Source: Xanthobacteraceae bacterium (GTDB lineage: Bacteria; Pseudomonadota; Alphaproteobacteria; Rhizobiales; Xanthobacteraceae). From it: DNA of 64,000 nucleotides. The first letter of the stretch is position 1. Every line of letters starts with the position of its first letter. Shown here one piece after another: positions 26,325 to 34,545 of the stretch. The translations under genes and the position numbers were made by a program. Under the pieces are notes generated by a model. The model saw only the letters and a list, made by a program, of their open reading frames with translations. It searched no databases and was not told where the DNA came from. The stretch is from assembly GCA_022841625.1 (NCBI GenBank), contig JALHRD010000011.1, forward strand, positions 62,001-126,000, in the 5' to 3' direction.

Positions 26325-26573
26325 ATGACCGACATCACAATCCGCGATATCGCCGACGATTTGAAGCAGCGGCTTAAACAGCGCGCCGCCATGCATGGGC
26401 ACTCGATGGAGGCCGAGGCACGCGATATTTTGCAGGATGCGCTTGCCACCGAACCACCCGCGGCTGTGCCGGGCAATCTTGCCGAAGCGATCCGGGCTAT
26501 TGTCGAGCCCTTCGGCGGCATCGAACTGGAGCCATTTCCGCGCCAACCCGTCCGCGAACCGCCGACCTTCTAG
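26325..26573 (+). CDS. vapB: FitA/VapB-like ribbon-helix-helix antitoxin
   Basis: This 82-aa antitoxin begins MTDITIRDIADDLKQRLKQR, the FitA-like ribbon-helix-helix DNA-binding domain. Its C-terminal half (AEAIRAIVEPFGGIELEPFP) would wrap the toxin. It binds and neutralises the downstream PIN toxin and represses its own operon. GCGGAGGCGCGCG provides the ribosome site. The stop is 9 bp before the toxin start, the usual coupled arrangement. Confidence 0.88.
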   Translation: MTDITIRDIADDLKQRLKQRAAMHGHSMEAEARDILQDALATEPPAAVPGNLAEAIRAIVEPFGGIELEPFPRQPVREPPTF

Positions 26574-26582
26574 TAGGCGGCA

Positions 26583-26999
26583 ATGATTGTCCTCGATACC
26601 AATCTGCTGTCCGAGGAGATGAGGTCGGTTCCGGCTCCGGCCATGCACACATGGTTGTCACGCCAAAACCCGCTGGACCTGTTCACAACTATGGTCACAG
26701 AAGCCGAGATCATCTACGGCGTTACAATCCTGCCGGATGGCAAGCGAAAGCGCGACCTCGACACGGCTGCGCAGCGTATCCTCGCGCTGTTCGCAGGGCG
26801 CATCTTGCCATTCGACAGCGCCGCAGCGCGTGAGTTTGCGCTGATCGTTGCAGGTCGCCGGCGAGCAGGTCGGCCGATCAAGGACTTCGATGCCCAGATA
26901 GCCGCGATCACGCGGTCGCGTGGCATGACTCTGGCGACGCGGAACGTCCAAGACTTCGAAGCCACCGGTGTGCAAGTCATTGATCCGTGGCAATCTTGA
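26583..26999 (+). CDS. vapC: PIN-domain toxin (VapC/FitB-like)
   Basis: This 138-aa PIN-domain ribonuclease carries the acidic active site D5 (VLDTN), E42 (TEAEI) and D101/D103 (KDFDAQIAA), with the conserved end LATRNVQDF. All catalytic residues are present, so the toxin looks functional. VapC-type toxins cleave tRNA or rRNA and slow growth when the antitoxin is lost. Together with vapB it forms an intact module of about 675 bp lying between direct copies of a REP-like repeat. Confidence 0.9.
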   Translation: MIVLDTNLLSEEMRSVPAPAMHTWLSRQNPLDLFTTMVTEAEIIYGVTILPDGKRKRDLDTAAQRILALFAGRILPFDSAAAREFALIVAGRRRAGRPIKDFDAQIAAITRSRGMTLATRNVQDFEATGVQVIDPWQS

Positions 27000-27021
27000 T
27001 TGGCGGGATGGCGGCACGTCG

Positions 27022-27058
27022 CCGCATGAGCGAAGCGACATGCGGGGCCGTCCGTCCC
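27022..27058. repeat. REP-like repeat, right of vapBC
   Basis: The core CCGCATGAGCGAAGCGA plus CATGCGG, then CCGTCCGTCCC, repeats 26182-26217 in the same orientation with only a few differences. The second hairpin of the left copy is missing here. It lies 23 bp after the vapC stop. Confidence 0.85.
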
Positions 27059-27110
27059 ATCACCGTAATGGAACACATCGGCCTTGGTCGTCAGCCTCGG
27101 CACCGCTCCG

Positions 27111-27531
27111 CACGATTTATGTGCATAGCGCGCGGCATGCGCGTGAGCCGTGCCGCATCGGCGCTTCTCATGGGTGCGCCGCGCTCGCTGCGCGACGTTA
27201 TGCACCAAGGTGGTGCGCGCACGTCCACAGCCTCGCGCGCCGTTTCATTGACCCACCATTTTTTTGTGCAACGGTTTTTTCGCGCGTCGCCGGCGGCGCG
27301 CGCGGGGCGGTGCGCCGGCGCCGCGGCAGCAAAAACGTCAGAACTGTAAGACTGGATGAGTAAGTATATGATTCATCGAATGAAATTGCCAAAAATCGGT
27401 CTTACAGCGTGCTGTAAGACGGTGAAAGATATCTGGCTCAAGCATTTGACAAAACGAATGAATTCGGCGGTTTGCGGTTTTGCAGTAAGATGTAAGACTG
27501 CGCAAGATCGCGTGGCCAGGCGCCTAGCGCC
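27111..27531. repeat. Composite repeat element, copy 2
   Basis: The left part (27111-27276) matches 15985-16152. The right part has GTAAGACT (near 27346), the palindrome GTCTTACAGC-gt-GCTGTAAGAC at 27399-27420, and a second related unit running to GTAAGACTGCGCAAGATCG near 27492-27510. Internal units of about 70 bp resemble each other (compare AAATTGCC...GGTCTTACAG with AATTCGGC...GGTTTTGCAG). It is in the same orientation as copy 1, about 11 kb away. No gene is supported between vapC and the EamA remnant. Confidence 0.75.
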
Positions 27532-27706
27532 GCAGCGCCAGCCAGAATCCCAGCGTCACCACGGCAAGGCCGGCGCGTTGCGCCAGTGTCGGAACCACGC
27601 CGGAGGTTGCGAATGCGATCAGCAGCGTCAGGCCTGGCACCAGCAAAGGAAAGATCGCTGCGCGGCCGGCGCCGAGCGTGACGACGGCGCGGGAATAAAG
27701 ATCCAT
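27524..27706 (-). pseudogene. C-terminal remnant of an EamA/DMT-family transporter
   Basis: The 60-codon frame (MDLYSRAVVTLGAGRAAIFP...) reads like the last two membrane helices of an EamA permease: the block 'LGAGRAAIFPLLVP' is the family's repeated motif, and the protein ends LGFWLALRR. A TAA stops the frame upstream of the ATG (before GVPEILA), and no further EamA helices are found, so the first eight helices are missing. The stop codon is inside the end of composite repeat copy 2. It is either a decayed transporter or a small membrane protein; I favour decay. Confidence 0.5.
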
Positions 27707-27956
27707 CGCCAGAATTTCGGGGACACCTTACTCATTTCCAATTGTGCGCGGGTCTCGAGGGACGGGGTGGCCACATGCTTCAAGACGCATCGCAGCGCTT
27801 TGCACGGCTCCCCAGCGTGAGTCCGCGCGTCATCTGCGATAGCTCTGCCTGCCAAAGGGGCGTGGAGCCGATAGACCGAGGCTTGCGCCGGTTTGGTTCT
27901 CGGTTCACAAACGCTGGTCTTTGGAACCGGAAATTGCGTGCGCGCGGGGAGGCGAA

Positions 27957-28943
27957 GTGCCGACATTCAAAGCCATTGTGATCGAAAAAGCCGACAGCGG
28001 GCAGACCGTTGCGCTCAAGGATTTTGACAACGCCGATCTGATGGAGGGCGATGTCGACGTTCGGGTCGCGTGGTCGACTCTCAACTATAAAGACGGGCTT
28101 GCCGTCACCGGCAAGGCGCCGGTGGTGCGCCGCTGGCCAATGATCGGCGGTATCGATTTTGCCGGCACGGTCGAGCAGTCGTCGCATCCGGATTGGAAGG
28201 CGGGCGACAAAGTAATCCTCAACGGCTGGGGCATCGGCGAAACCCATCTCGGCGCCTATGGCGAAAAAGCCCGCGTGAAGGGCGAATGGCTGGTGCGGCT
28301 GCCGGCAACCATGAGCGCGCGCGATGCGATGGCGATCGGCACCGCCGGCTACACCGCGATGCTCGCGGTGATGGCGCTGGAGAAACACGGCATCACGCCC
28401 GATCGCGGACCGCAGATCGTGACCGGCGCCGCCGGTGGCGTCGGTTCGGTCGCGGTCGCGCTGTTGGCGCGGCTCGGCTACGACGTCACGGCGTCGACCG
28501 GCCGCCCGGAGGAGACCGGCTATCTCAAACGGCTCGGCGCGAAGGAGATCATTGAGCGCAAGGAACTGTCCGCGCCACCGCGTCCGCTGGCGAAGGAGCG
28601 GTGGGCGGGCGGCGTCGACTCGGTCGGTTCGACCACGCTCGCCAATGTGCTGTCGATGCTGCGCTATCGCGGCGCGGTGGCGGCCTGCGGCCTGGCCGGT
28701 GGTATGGATTTGCCGGCGTCGGTCGCGCCGTTTATTTTGCGTGGGGTGTCACTTTTGGGCATCGACTCGGTGTATCGGCCGCGTTCGGATCGCGAATCCG
28801 CCTGGAAACGCCTGGAATCCGATCTCGATCGTGCAAAACTGGCCGAAATGACGACCGAAATCGGCCTGTCGGATGTGGTTGAGGCGGGGCGGCAGATCGT
28901 CGAAGGTCGCATTCGCGGTCGAATCGTGGTCAAGATTGGGTAA
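27957..28943 (+). CDS. acuI: Acryloyl-CoA reductase / MDR-family quinone oxidoreductase
   Basis: This 328-aa medium-chain reductase is of the YhdH/AcuI type, which reduces acryloyl-CoA to propionyl-CoA with NADPH. Features are [11 protein letters not shown]-like substrate residues ([16 protein letters not shown]), the GGIDFAGTV block, and the nucleotide motif [20 protein letters not shown]. The tail RGRIVVKIG is typical. The start is GTG 27957 with GGGGAGG 4 bp upstream; the longer frame from 27921 breaks the family N-terminus ([11 protein letters not shown]). Quinone oxidoreductase activity of the older annotation is less likely. Confidence 0.88.
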   Translation: MPTFKAIVIEKADSGQTVALKDFDNADLMEGDVDVRVAWSTLNYKDGLAVTGKAPVVRRWPMIGGIDFAGTVEQSSHPDWKAGDKVILNGWGIGETHLGAYGEKARVKGEWLVRLPATMSARDAMAIGTAGYTAMLAVMALEKHGITPDRGPQIVTGAAGGVGSVAVALLARLGYDVTASTGRPEETGYLKRLGAKEIIERKELSAPPRPLAKERWAGGVDSVGSTTLANVLSMLRYRGAVAACGLAGGMDLPASVAPFILRGVSLLGIDSVYRPRSDRESAWKRLESDLDRAKLAEMTTEIGLSDVVEAGRQIVEGRIRGRIVVKIG

Positions 28944-29051
28944 ACTTGTTCACGATTTGGCGACGATCATCAGGCAGGATCGTCGCGGGTTGCATGGTTA
29001 CCTGCGGGTTAATGCGGTGTTAGCATCAGTTGCGTGCGAGGGGGACTTTTT

Positions 29052-29522
29052 ATGTCAGTGCGCGTTGTAACAGTCGCGATGGCTTTGCTGGCGTCGTCGC
29101 CGGCGCTGGCCGAGATACTGAATGTCGATGCCGCGCGGCGTTTCGTTGTCGGCAAGACGTTTGCCTATAGTTGTTTTGACGGCACCCGTGGCGCCGGGCG
29201 CATTCAGGGTGATCTTTCGGTCGCGGGCACCATCCAGATTCGCGGTGACGGACCGGTTCGTTTCGTCCAGCTGCCGCCGGGCACGTTGAAGGTCAAAGGC
29301 GATTCAGTCTGCGCATCCTTGCGCGGCATTCCATTCGAACCTTGCTTCAATGTCGATCGCACCGACGAGCGTAGCTTCCGCGGTTCGGTGATGGGTTTTG
29401 GTTTTGCCTATTGCGATTTCACCCGCCGTGGCCCCGCCGCTCCGTCGGTGCGGGCGCCGACCCCGCAGCAGAAATCGCAGCCGCTGGCGATCCACGCCAC
29501 GACCGCGACCACCGGCGACTAA
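29052..29522 (+). CDS. Secreted hypothetical protein
   Basis: This 156-aa protein has a clean signal peptide (MSVRVVTVAMALLASSPALA, cut before EILN). The mature part has four cysteines (SCFDG, SVCAS, PCFNV, AYCDF) that could form two disulphides in the periplasm, and a proline/threonine-rich tail. GAGGGGGA precedes the ATG at 29052. No family is recognised with certainty. It faces the LysR gene tail to tail. Confidence 0.7.
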   Translation: MSVRVVTVAMALLASSPALAEILNVDAARRFVVGKTFAYSCFDGTRGAGRIQGDLSVAGTIQIRGDGPVRFVQLPPGTLKVKGDSVCASLRGIPFEPCFNVDRTDERSFRGSVMGFGFAYCDFTRRGPAAPSVRAPTPQQKSQPLAIHATTATTGD

Positions 29523-29528
29523 GCGCGT

Positions 29529-30425
29529 TTATCGGTTGCGGCATTCCAAAATGTTCCGTTGCTTGGCAATTTCCTTGGCGCAATAATCGACAAAGGCGCG
29601 TACGCGCGCCGACGTGCTCAAATCAGGATGGGTGACAATCCAGAGCGCGGCCTCCAGTTCCGGCAATGGTTTTGTCAAGCGTTTCAGGCCGGGAACCGAG
29701 CGGCCGATGAAGCAAGGCAGCACCGCGAGGCCCGCGCCGCCGGCAGCCGCTTCGGCGACGCCGAGCATGGTGTCGATCTTGTAGACAATGCGTTCGGCAG
29801 GAACTCCGTGCGATTTGAACCAGGTCGCGACTTTGGCAAGCCCAATGTGCTCGGAGAATCCGACCCAATTAAGCCGCGCCGCGTCGCGCTCGGCTTTGAA
29901 AGCCTGCTTGTGCTGCTTCGCGGCGCCATGCACCGCCCAGGCAATCTTTGCGACCCGGCGCCCGCTCATGGTCTCGGGCGGCGTATAGCCGGCACGCACC
30001 GCGACATCGGCATCGCGTCGCGACAGGTTGAGCCGATCGTTGGACACGACAACCTCAATGGAGATTTCCGGATAGGCTTTGCGGAAGCCGACCAATATGT
30101 CGGTCAGAAAGCGCATCAGCACCATGTCGCTGGTGGTGATGCGCAGGTCGCCGGACGGCCGTAGATCCTGTCCGGTGATCTTGCGCTCGAAGGCAACAAT
30201 GTCCTCGCCGAGGCGCGCCGCGAGTTGGACCATATTCTCGCCATTGGGCGTCAGGGCGTAGCCGCCGCGACCGCGATCGAACAGCCGTGAGCCAAGTTGC
30301 CGTTCGATCTGCCCAAGTCGGCGGAACATCGTGGAGTGATTGACATTAAGCTTCGCGGCTGCACCGTTGAGGGAGCGCGTATCGGCGATGGCCTTGACGT
30401 AACGAAAATCGTCCCAGGAGAGCAT
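29529..30425 (-). CDS. LysR-family transcriptional regulator
   Basis: This 298-aa regulator has an N-terminal winged helix (MLSWDDFRYVKAIADTRSLNGAAAKLNVNHSTMFRRLGQIE) and a type 2 periplasmic-binding-fold effector domain. It is of the Bradyrhizobium 'DFRYV' subgroup. The start at 30425 gives the canonical N-terminus; ATG 30446 is a possible extension, since the GGAGGGG motif falls between them. A perfect 14-bp palindrome lies just upstream. The target genes and effector are unknown. Confidence 0.88.
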   Translation of the reverse strand: MLSWDDFRYVKAIADTRSLNGAAAKLNVNHSTMFRRLGQIERQLGSRLFDRGRGGYALTPNGENMVQLAARLGEDIVAFERKITGQDLRPSGDLRITTSDMVLMRFLTDILVGFRKAYPEISIEVVVSNDRLNLSRRDADVAVRAGYTPPETMSGRRVAKIAWAVHGAAKQHKQAFKAERDAARLNWVGFSEHIGLAKVATWFKSHGVPAERIVYKIDTMLGVAEAAAGGAGLAVLPCFIGRSVPGLKRLTKPLPELEAALWIVTHPDLSTSARVRAFVDYCAKEIAKQRNILECRNR

Positions 30426-30446
30426 CGCGCGGCGTCGCCCCTCCAT

Positions 30447-30460
30447 TTGCAAATTTGCAA
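30447..30460. promoter_or_regulatory. Palindrome at LysR gene start, possible autoregulatory site
   Basis: TTGCAAATTTGCAA is a perfect 14-bp palindrome ending 21 bp upstream of the chosen LysR start codon. LysR proteins commonly bind dyad sites near their own promoters. A role in autoregulation is inference from position only. Confidence 0.5.
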
Positions 30461-30575
30461 GAATCGTCGATTAATTCCAGCCGATATTTGCATTGGGGGC
30501 AAGCCGTGCCAGGGGGATGGCACGTCAGTCTTAAGTCTAATGTTCACCTTCCGCCTATTTACGCCGCGTCTATTT

Positions 30576-33272
30576 TTACGTTGTGGTTGGCGGCGCCGCG
30601 GCGCGGGTTATGCGTCGCGGGAACAGCAAGCGCTGGTAGAGCAGTCCGATGCCCATCAGTACTGCGCCCAGTCCGATAAACGAGATCGCCTGGTAGAAGC
30701 CGGTCAGGTCGCGCATGTCGGCAAAAAACACCTTGAACACGGTCAGGATTACGACAGCGGCGGACGCCAGCCGCACTGCTTGCGATTTCAACCCGACTCC
30801 CACCATCAGCAGCGCGACGCCAAAGGTGAGCCAAACCGCCGAATAGGCGTATTGCTCGGCATCCGTGGTCGGTCCGATGGTGAGCGCCGGCCCGTGGAAA
30901 TATAGCCGGACCTGCAGAGACAGATAGGCGAGCGCCAGCGCGACCGCGACCACGGCGGCGGTCTGGCTGTAGGCCGCCGGCCGGTGGCCGCGGCTCACCA
31001 GGGCCAGCGCTGCGGCGAGCACCGCCGGCAGGCCATAGCCAAGCAGGATCAGGTTGAAGAATCCGCCGCCGACGTAGGACCACTGCATCATTGGATTGCC
31101 GGCGAAGCCAAGGCCGAACACGATCCCGGCAAGCGTCAGGCCGGCGACCACCAGCGCGCCGGCATTGTGGATGAGACTGTTGGTGCGGCGGCGCAGCCAT
31201 TCGAGGCCAATAGTCAGTGCAAGACCGACATTCACCTGCAGGGCGATTTCATTGAGGACGGTCGAAGCGCGGTAGATATTGCCGCCGGTCATGTAATGGC
31301 GGATTTCGAGGAAGGCGAGCAGCACGGTGAACAATATCGCGGCGGCATCCGCCATCCGCGCCGGCACATCGTCGGCGCGCCGCCGCAGAAGATAGCCGCC
31401 CAGCCAGAACGCCGCCGCCGGCACGCCATAGCCCCACAGCAGCCAATTGAAGATCGGCGTAACGCCGAGATCGGTTCCGGCGATCACAGGATCCCATGCG
31501 ACGCGCGCCATGACGCCGGCGACCAGCGCGCCGACGAGAATGCGCAGCGCTGGCAGCGGACGCTTATCGGCAACCCAGGCGACACCCGGCACCATCAGTG
31601 CGAGCGCGATGGTGAGCCAGCCTTTTTCCAGAGCCAAAGTCAGCGCCAGCGCCAGCGCGGCCACTGCGCCGGTTGCGAAAATAGCCGCCGCCGCGGCGCT
31701 GCCGGGTCGTGGTGTATTGCGGCTGAGGGTTTCGGTCGCGAGCGCAAACAATGCGGCAAGCAGGAGCGCAATTCCGGCAAATGGCAGCGATTGCTCGAAC
31801 CGGTAGATCCGAAAATAGAGCGCGCTCAGGATTGCGAGCGGCACGAACACCGCGGACGCGGACCACAGTGTCGGGACGAGCGGTTTAGTCGAACGTCCCT
31901 GCGCCAGGAAGCCGGCGCCGCCGAACAGCGCCGCCAATCCGACGCCGAGCAGCAGATTAGTTCCGTAGAAAAAACGCTGCGGCTCCGGCACCGCGCCGGC
32001 GGCTGGGCCGGACGGCATAACAAGCCGCGCGACATTCACATCGATTGCATATTGCAGGAACATCAGCGCGACCATAACGCCGGCCAATGGCACCGCCGCG
32101 ATCGCGGCTTCGGTGCGCCACGCGATCGCCACCACTGCCGTTGTGAGCGCGACAAAGATCATCAGCGCCAGCGGGTCGTGCCGGCTCGCCAATACGATCA
32201 AGAGTGCGCCGAACAAATAGGCGGCGAGCGCCGCCGACGATACGCCGTCGATTTTGCCTGGCACGGCGTCGGGACCGAGCGCCAAGCCGGAGACGATCAA
32301 GACCGCGACCAAGGCAAAGCCCACAGTGACATGGAAGGCATGCGCCGTAACCCCGATCTGGATCAGCGAGGCGAGGCCGGGCAATGTCCAAAGCACGCCG
32401 AACGTTACGGCCGTGATTGCAAGCCAGCGCCACATGCGCGCCCGCGCCAACACGAAGGCGGCGGCGGTCACGATCGCGAGGAACAGATAGAGCGCCCAGA
32501 AATTCGGTCGGTCGGTCGATACCAGCAGTGGCGTGACATAGGCGCCGACGAGTCCAAGCCCCGCCAGCGCCGGACCGTGCAATAGCGCCGCCGCAAGTGT
32601 CGCCAGCGCAACAATGCCGAGCAGGAAGAAGGCGATGGCCGGTCCAATGAAATTGTACAGCGCGAAGGCGGCCCAGACATCGGCATAGGCGACCGCGGTG
32701 CCGGCGGCTGCGAGCATGCTGGGAATATGCGCGGCCGACACGCCGCCAATGCCAGAGAGATTTTCGTTGCGGCGCGCCCATTCGCCGGCGGCGATCAGCG
32801 CGAGCGCAAGCAAGCCGCCAAGCAATACGCGCATGGCCGGGCCGAACCAGCCTTGCTCGATGGAATAGCGCACCAGAAAAAATCCGCCGAGCGCAAGCGC
32901 GAGGCCGCCGACCCAGACGGCCCATTGGGTGCCGAGCCGCTCTTCGAAACCCATCGCCGGCGCAGCCGTGGCTGGCGGCGGCGAAAGTGGCGGCGAAGAC
33001 GGAACCGCGGCGACAGCCGGTTTGGGCGTGGCGATCTCTTCCGGTGGCGGCGCAGCCGCCGGCTGCCGGTATTCAGCGACCGGCGCGGAAGGCGACTCAC
33101 GCGTCGCCGCGACTGCTGCTGGCGTGGCCGAAGTGGGGCGAGACTTCTGGAATTCGGCAAAACGTTGTTCGAGAATGCGCGCGCGGTTGCGCGCATCGAT
33201 CGCAATCACCAGGCCGGCGAGTGCGGCAACCGGTATCGACAGCACCAGCAGCACGAGCAAAACAATTTCCAT
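30576..33272 (-). CDS. DUF2339 polytopic membrane protein
   Basis: This 898-aa protein starts with one helix (MEIVLLVLLVLSIPVAALAG), a short coiled segment, and a proline/alanine-rich linker (residues 45-105). The DUF2339 membrane domain follows from about 110 (ERLGTQWAVWVGGLALALGGFFLVRYSIEQGW), with more than 20 hydrophobic segments to the end. The family is a predicted membrane protein with no established function. Length and architecture are typical. It ends 150 bp upstream of the LysR gene; they are co-directional. Confidence 0.88.
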   Translation of the reverse strand: MEIVLLVLLVLSIPVAALAGLVIAIDARNRARILEQRFAEFQKSRPTSATPAAVAATRESPSAPVAEYRQPAAAPPPEEIATPKPAVAAVPSSPPLSPPPATAAPAMGFEERLGTQWAVWVGGLALALGGFFLVRYSIEQGWFGPAMRVLLGGLLALALIAAGEWARRNENLSGIGGVSAAHIPSMLAAAGTAVAYADVWAAFALYNFIGPAIAFFLLGIVALATLAAALLHGPALAGLGLVGAYVTPLLVSTDRPNFWALYLFLAIVTAAAFVLARARMWRWLAITAVTFGVLWTLPGLASLIQIGVTAHAFHVTVGFALVAVLIVSGLALGPDAVPGKIDGVSSAALAAYLFGALLIVLASRHDPLALMIFVALTTAVVAIAWRTEAAIAAVPLAGVMVALMFLQYAIDVNVARLVMPSGPAAGAVPEPQRFFYGTNLLLGVGLAALFGGAGFLAQGRSTKPLVPTLWSASAVFVPLAILSALYFRIYRFEQSLPFAGIALLLAALFALATETLSRNTPRPGSAAAAAIFATGAVAALALALTLALEKGWLTIALALMVPGVAWVADKRPLPALRILVGALVAGVMARVAWDPVIAGTDLGVTPIFNWLLWGYGVPAAAFWLGGYLLRRRADDVPARMADAAAILFTVLLAFLEIRHYMTGGNIYRASTVLNEIALQVNVGLALTIGLEWLRRRTNSLIHNAGALVVAGLTLAGIVFGLGFAGNPMMQWSYVGGGFFNLILLGYGLPAVLAAALALVSRGHRPAAYSQTAAVVAVALALAYLSLQVRLYFHGPALTIGPTTDAEQYAYSAVWLTFGVALLMVGVGLKSQAVRLASAAVVILTVFKVFFADMRDLTGFYQAISFIGLGAVLMGIGLLYQRLLFPRRITRAAAPPTTT

Positions 33273-34025
33273 GGCTGCGCGCCCCAGGCGTTCGAATCGG
33301 TAAAATGTTAGTGGATTGAGCGTCCGGCCGATAGTTTGGTCGCCATGATTTCAGAAGTCGTTCGAACGGTTTGGATGAACTCTTTTTAATGTCACAACAG
33401 CGGCAGCGGATTTTGAGCACTGCAACCGCTGCGGGCATCGTCATCGCCGCGGCGGGTCCCCGACCGGTTACCAACGGCAATAAAACCGTCGTTAAAAAGA
33501 TCACCTAAGGTCGGATCGATACATCCCACAATGAGCAAATTCGGACCACATCGGGGACAAACTTGTTGCCAAGCATTGGTCGTCGCCGGTGGGGTGCGCG
33601 GGGGGTCCATGTACGCACACCGGCGAGGGTCGTGGTGATCAAGTACGGGCCTGCTGCGTAGAGTACAGTTGCGTCACGTTTCGGTGCTGTCTCGTAGCGT
33701 AGTTCGGCCCTCTGCGTGGGGGGTGTAACATGTGGGAAATATTGCGTTTGCCAGATGGGCCGGTCAATGTAATCCGGATCTGGTCCTCGACATTTCGGGC
33801 CATTGTTGTTTTTGTGACACCAAATCCCGCGCACCAGGATAGGGAGCGCCGGTCGATATGGGCGACTTTCGGTCGCTAATCATGAATCCAAAGTTCGCTA
33901 ACCCTACCATCCGATCGGCCAACAGCATCTCGCTGATCTCGTTTATCTATCGTTCGACCGCTGCGGATTTCCATTGGCGACAAGCTTCACGCGATTGACG
34001 ACTGTATCGATTAATTTCGGAGACC
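33273..34025. other. Long intergenic region without a convincing gene
   Basis: This 750-bp stretch between DUF2339 and YbjN has patchy composition and no frame with clear coding character. A 39-codon plus-strand frame at 33389-33508 (MSQQRQRILSTATAAGIVIA...) has a hydrophobic middle but only a weak ribosome site. The DUF2339 promoter must be near its right-hand start at 33272, and the YbjN promoter near 34000. No repeat of the families described elsewhere was found here. Confidence 0.5.
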
Positions 34026-34538
34026 ATGCCTATGACAATGTCACACGGTAACGAAACCGAACCGACGCGAAAAAGCCCGCTCGATATTGCCGAGCATATG
34101 GCGCGTTCAAATGAATGGCCGTTCGAGCGGACCGGTGAGAGCGAAGTCACATTGCTGGTGCGCGGCAAGTGGGCCGATTACCGGGTGTCGTTCTCTTGGA
34201 TGAGCAACATCGAGGCGCTGCATATCGCTTGCGGCTTCGACGTCAAGGTGCCAGAGCGCTCACAGGCCGAAGTGCAGAAGCTGATCGCCATGATTAATGC
34301 GCGGCTGTGGGTTGGCCACTTCGACCTGTGGTCGGAGGAGGGCATGGTGCTGCATCGCCATTCGCTGGTGCTGTCGGGCGGGACGGAAGCGTCCAAGAGC
34401 CAGTGCGAGGTGTTGCTGTCCAGCGCGCTCGATGCGTGCGAGCGTTATTACCCGGCGTTCCAATTTGTGGTGTGGGCCGGCGAGGGCGCCAAGGAGGCGA
34501 TGGAGGCTGCGATGTTCGAAACCTCGGGGCAAGCCTAG
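34026..34538 (+). CDS. YbjN domain-containing protein
   Basis: This 170-aa protein is of the YbjN family: LDIAEHMARSNEWPFERTGESEV at the front and the strand-rich core WADYRVSFSWMSNIEALHIACGFD. The family has a chaperone-like fold of the type III secretion chaperone/YbjN superfamily and affects motility and stress in E. coli; its role in alphaproteobacteria is unknown. Three closely spaced ATGs (34026, 34032, 34038) are possible starts. It converges with the nadQ gene, 7 bp away. Confidence 0.85.
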   Translation: MPMTMSHGNETEPTRKSPLDIAEHMARSNEWPFERTGESEVTLLVRGKWADYRVSFSWMSNIEALHIACGFDVKVPERSQAEVQKLIAMINARLWVGHFDLWSEEGMVLHRHSLVLSGGTEASKSQCEVLLSSALDACERYYPAFQFVVWAGEGAKEAMEAAMFETSGQA

Positions 34539-34545
34539 CAAAGCT

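Noticed and set aside
26714-27208. Minus-strand frame containing THEKRRCGTAHAHAARYAHK, also found at 15761-16078
   Set aside because: Both are translations of the left block of the composite repeat. Similarity reflects DNA repetition, and the frame overlaps vapC in one case.
30984-32585. 533-codon plus-strand frame opposite DUF2339
   Set aside because: It consists of Gln/Arg/His-rich sequence complementary to membrane-helix codons, with no motif.
33389-33508. 39-codon plus-strand frame with a hydrophobic middle
   Set aside because: Weak ribosome site, no family, and no conservation evidence available. It is mentioned within the intergenic entry only.
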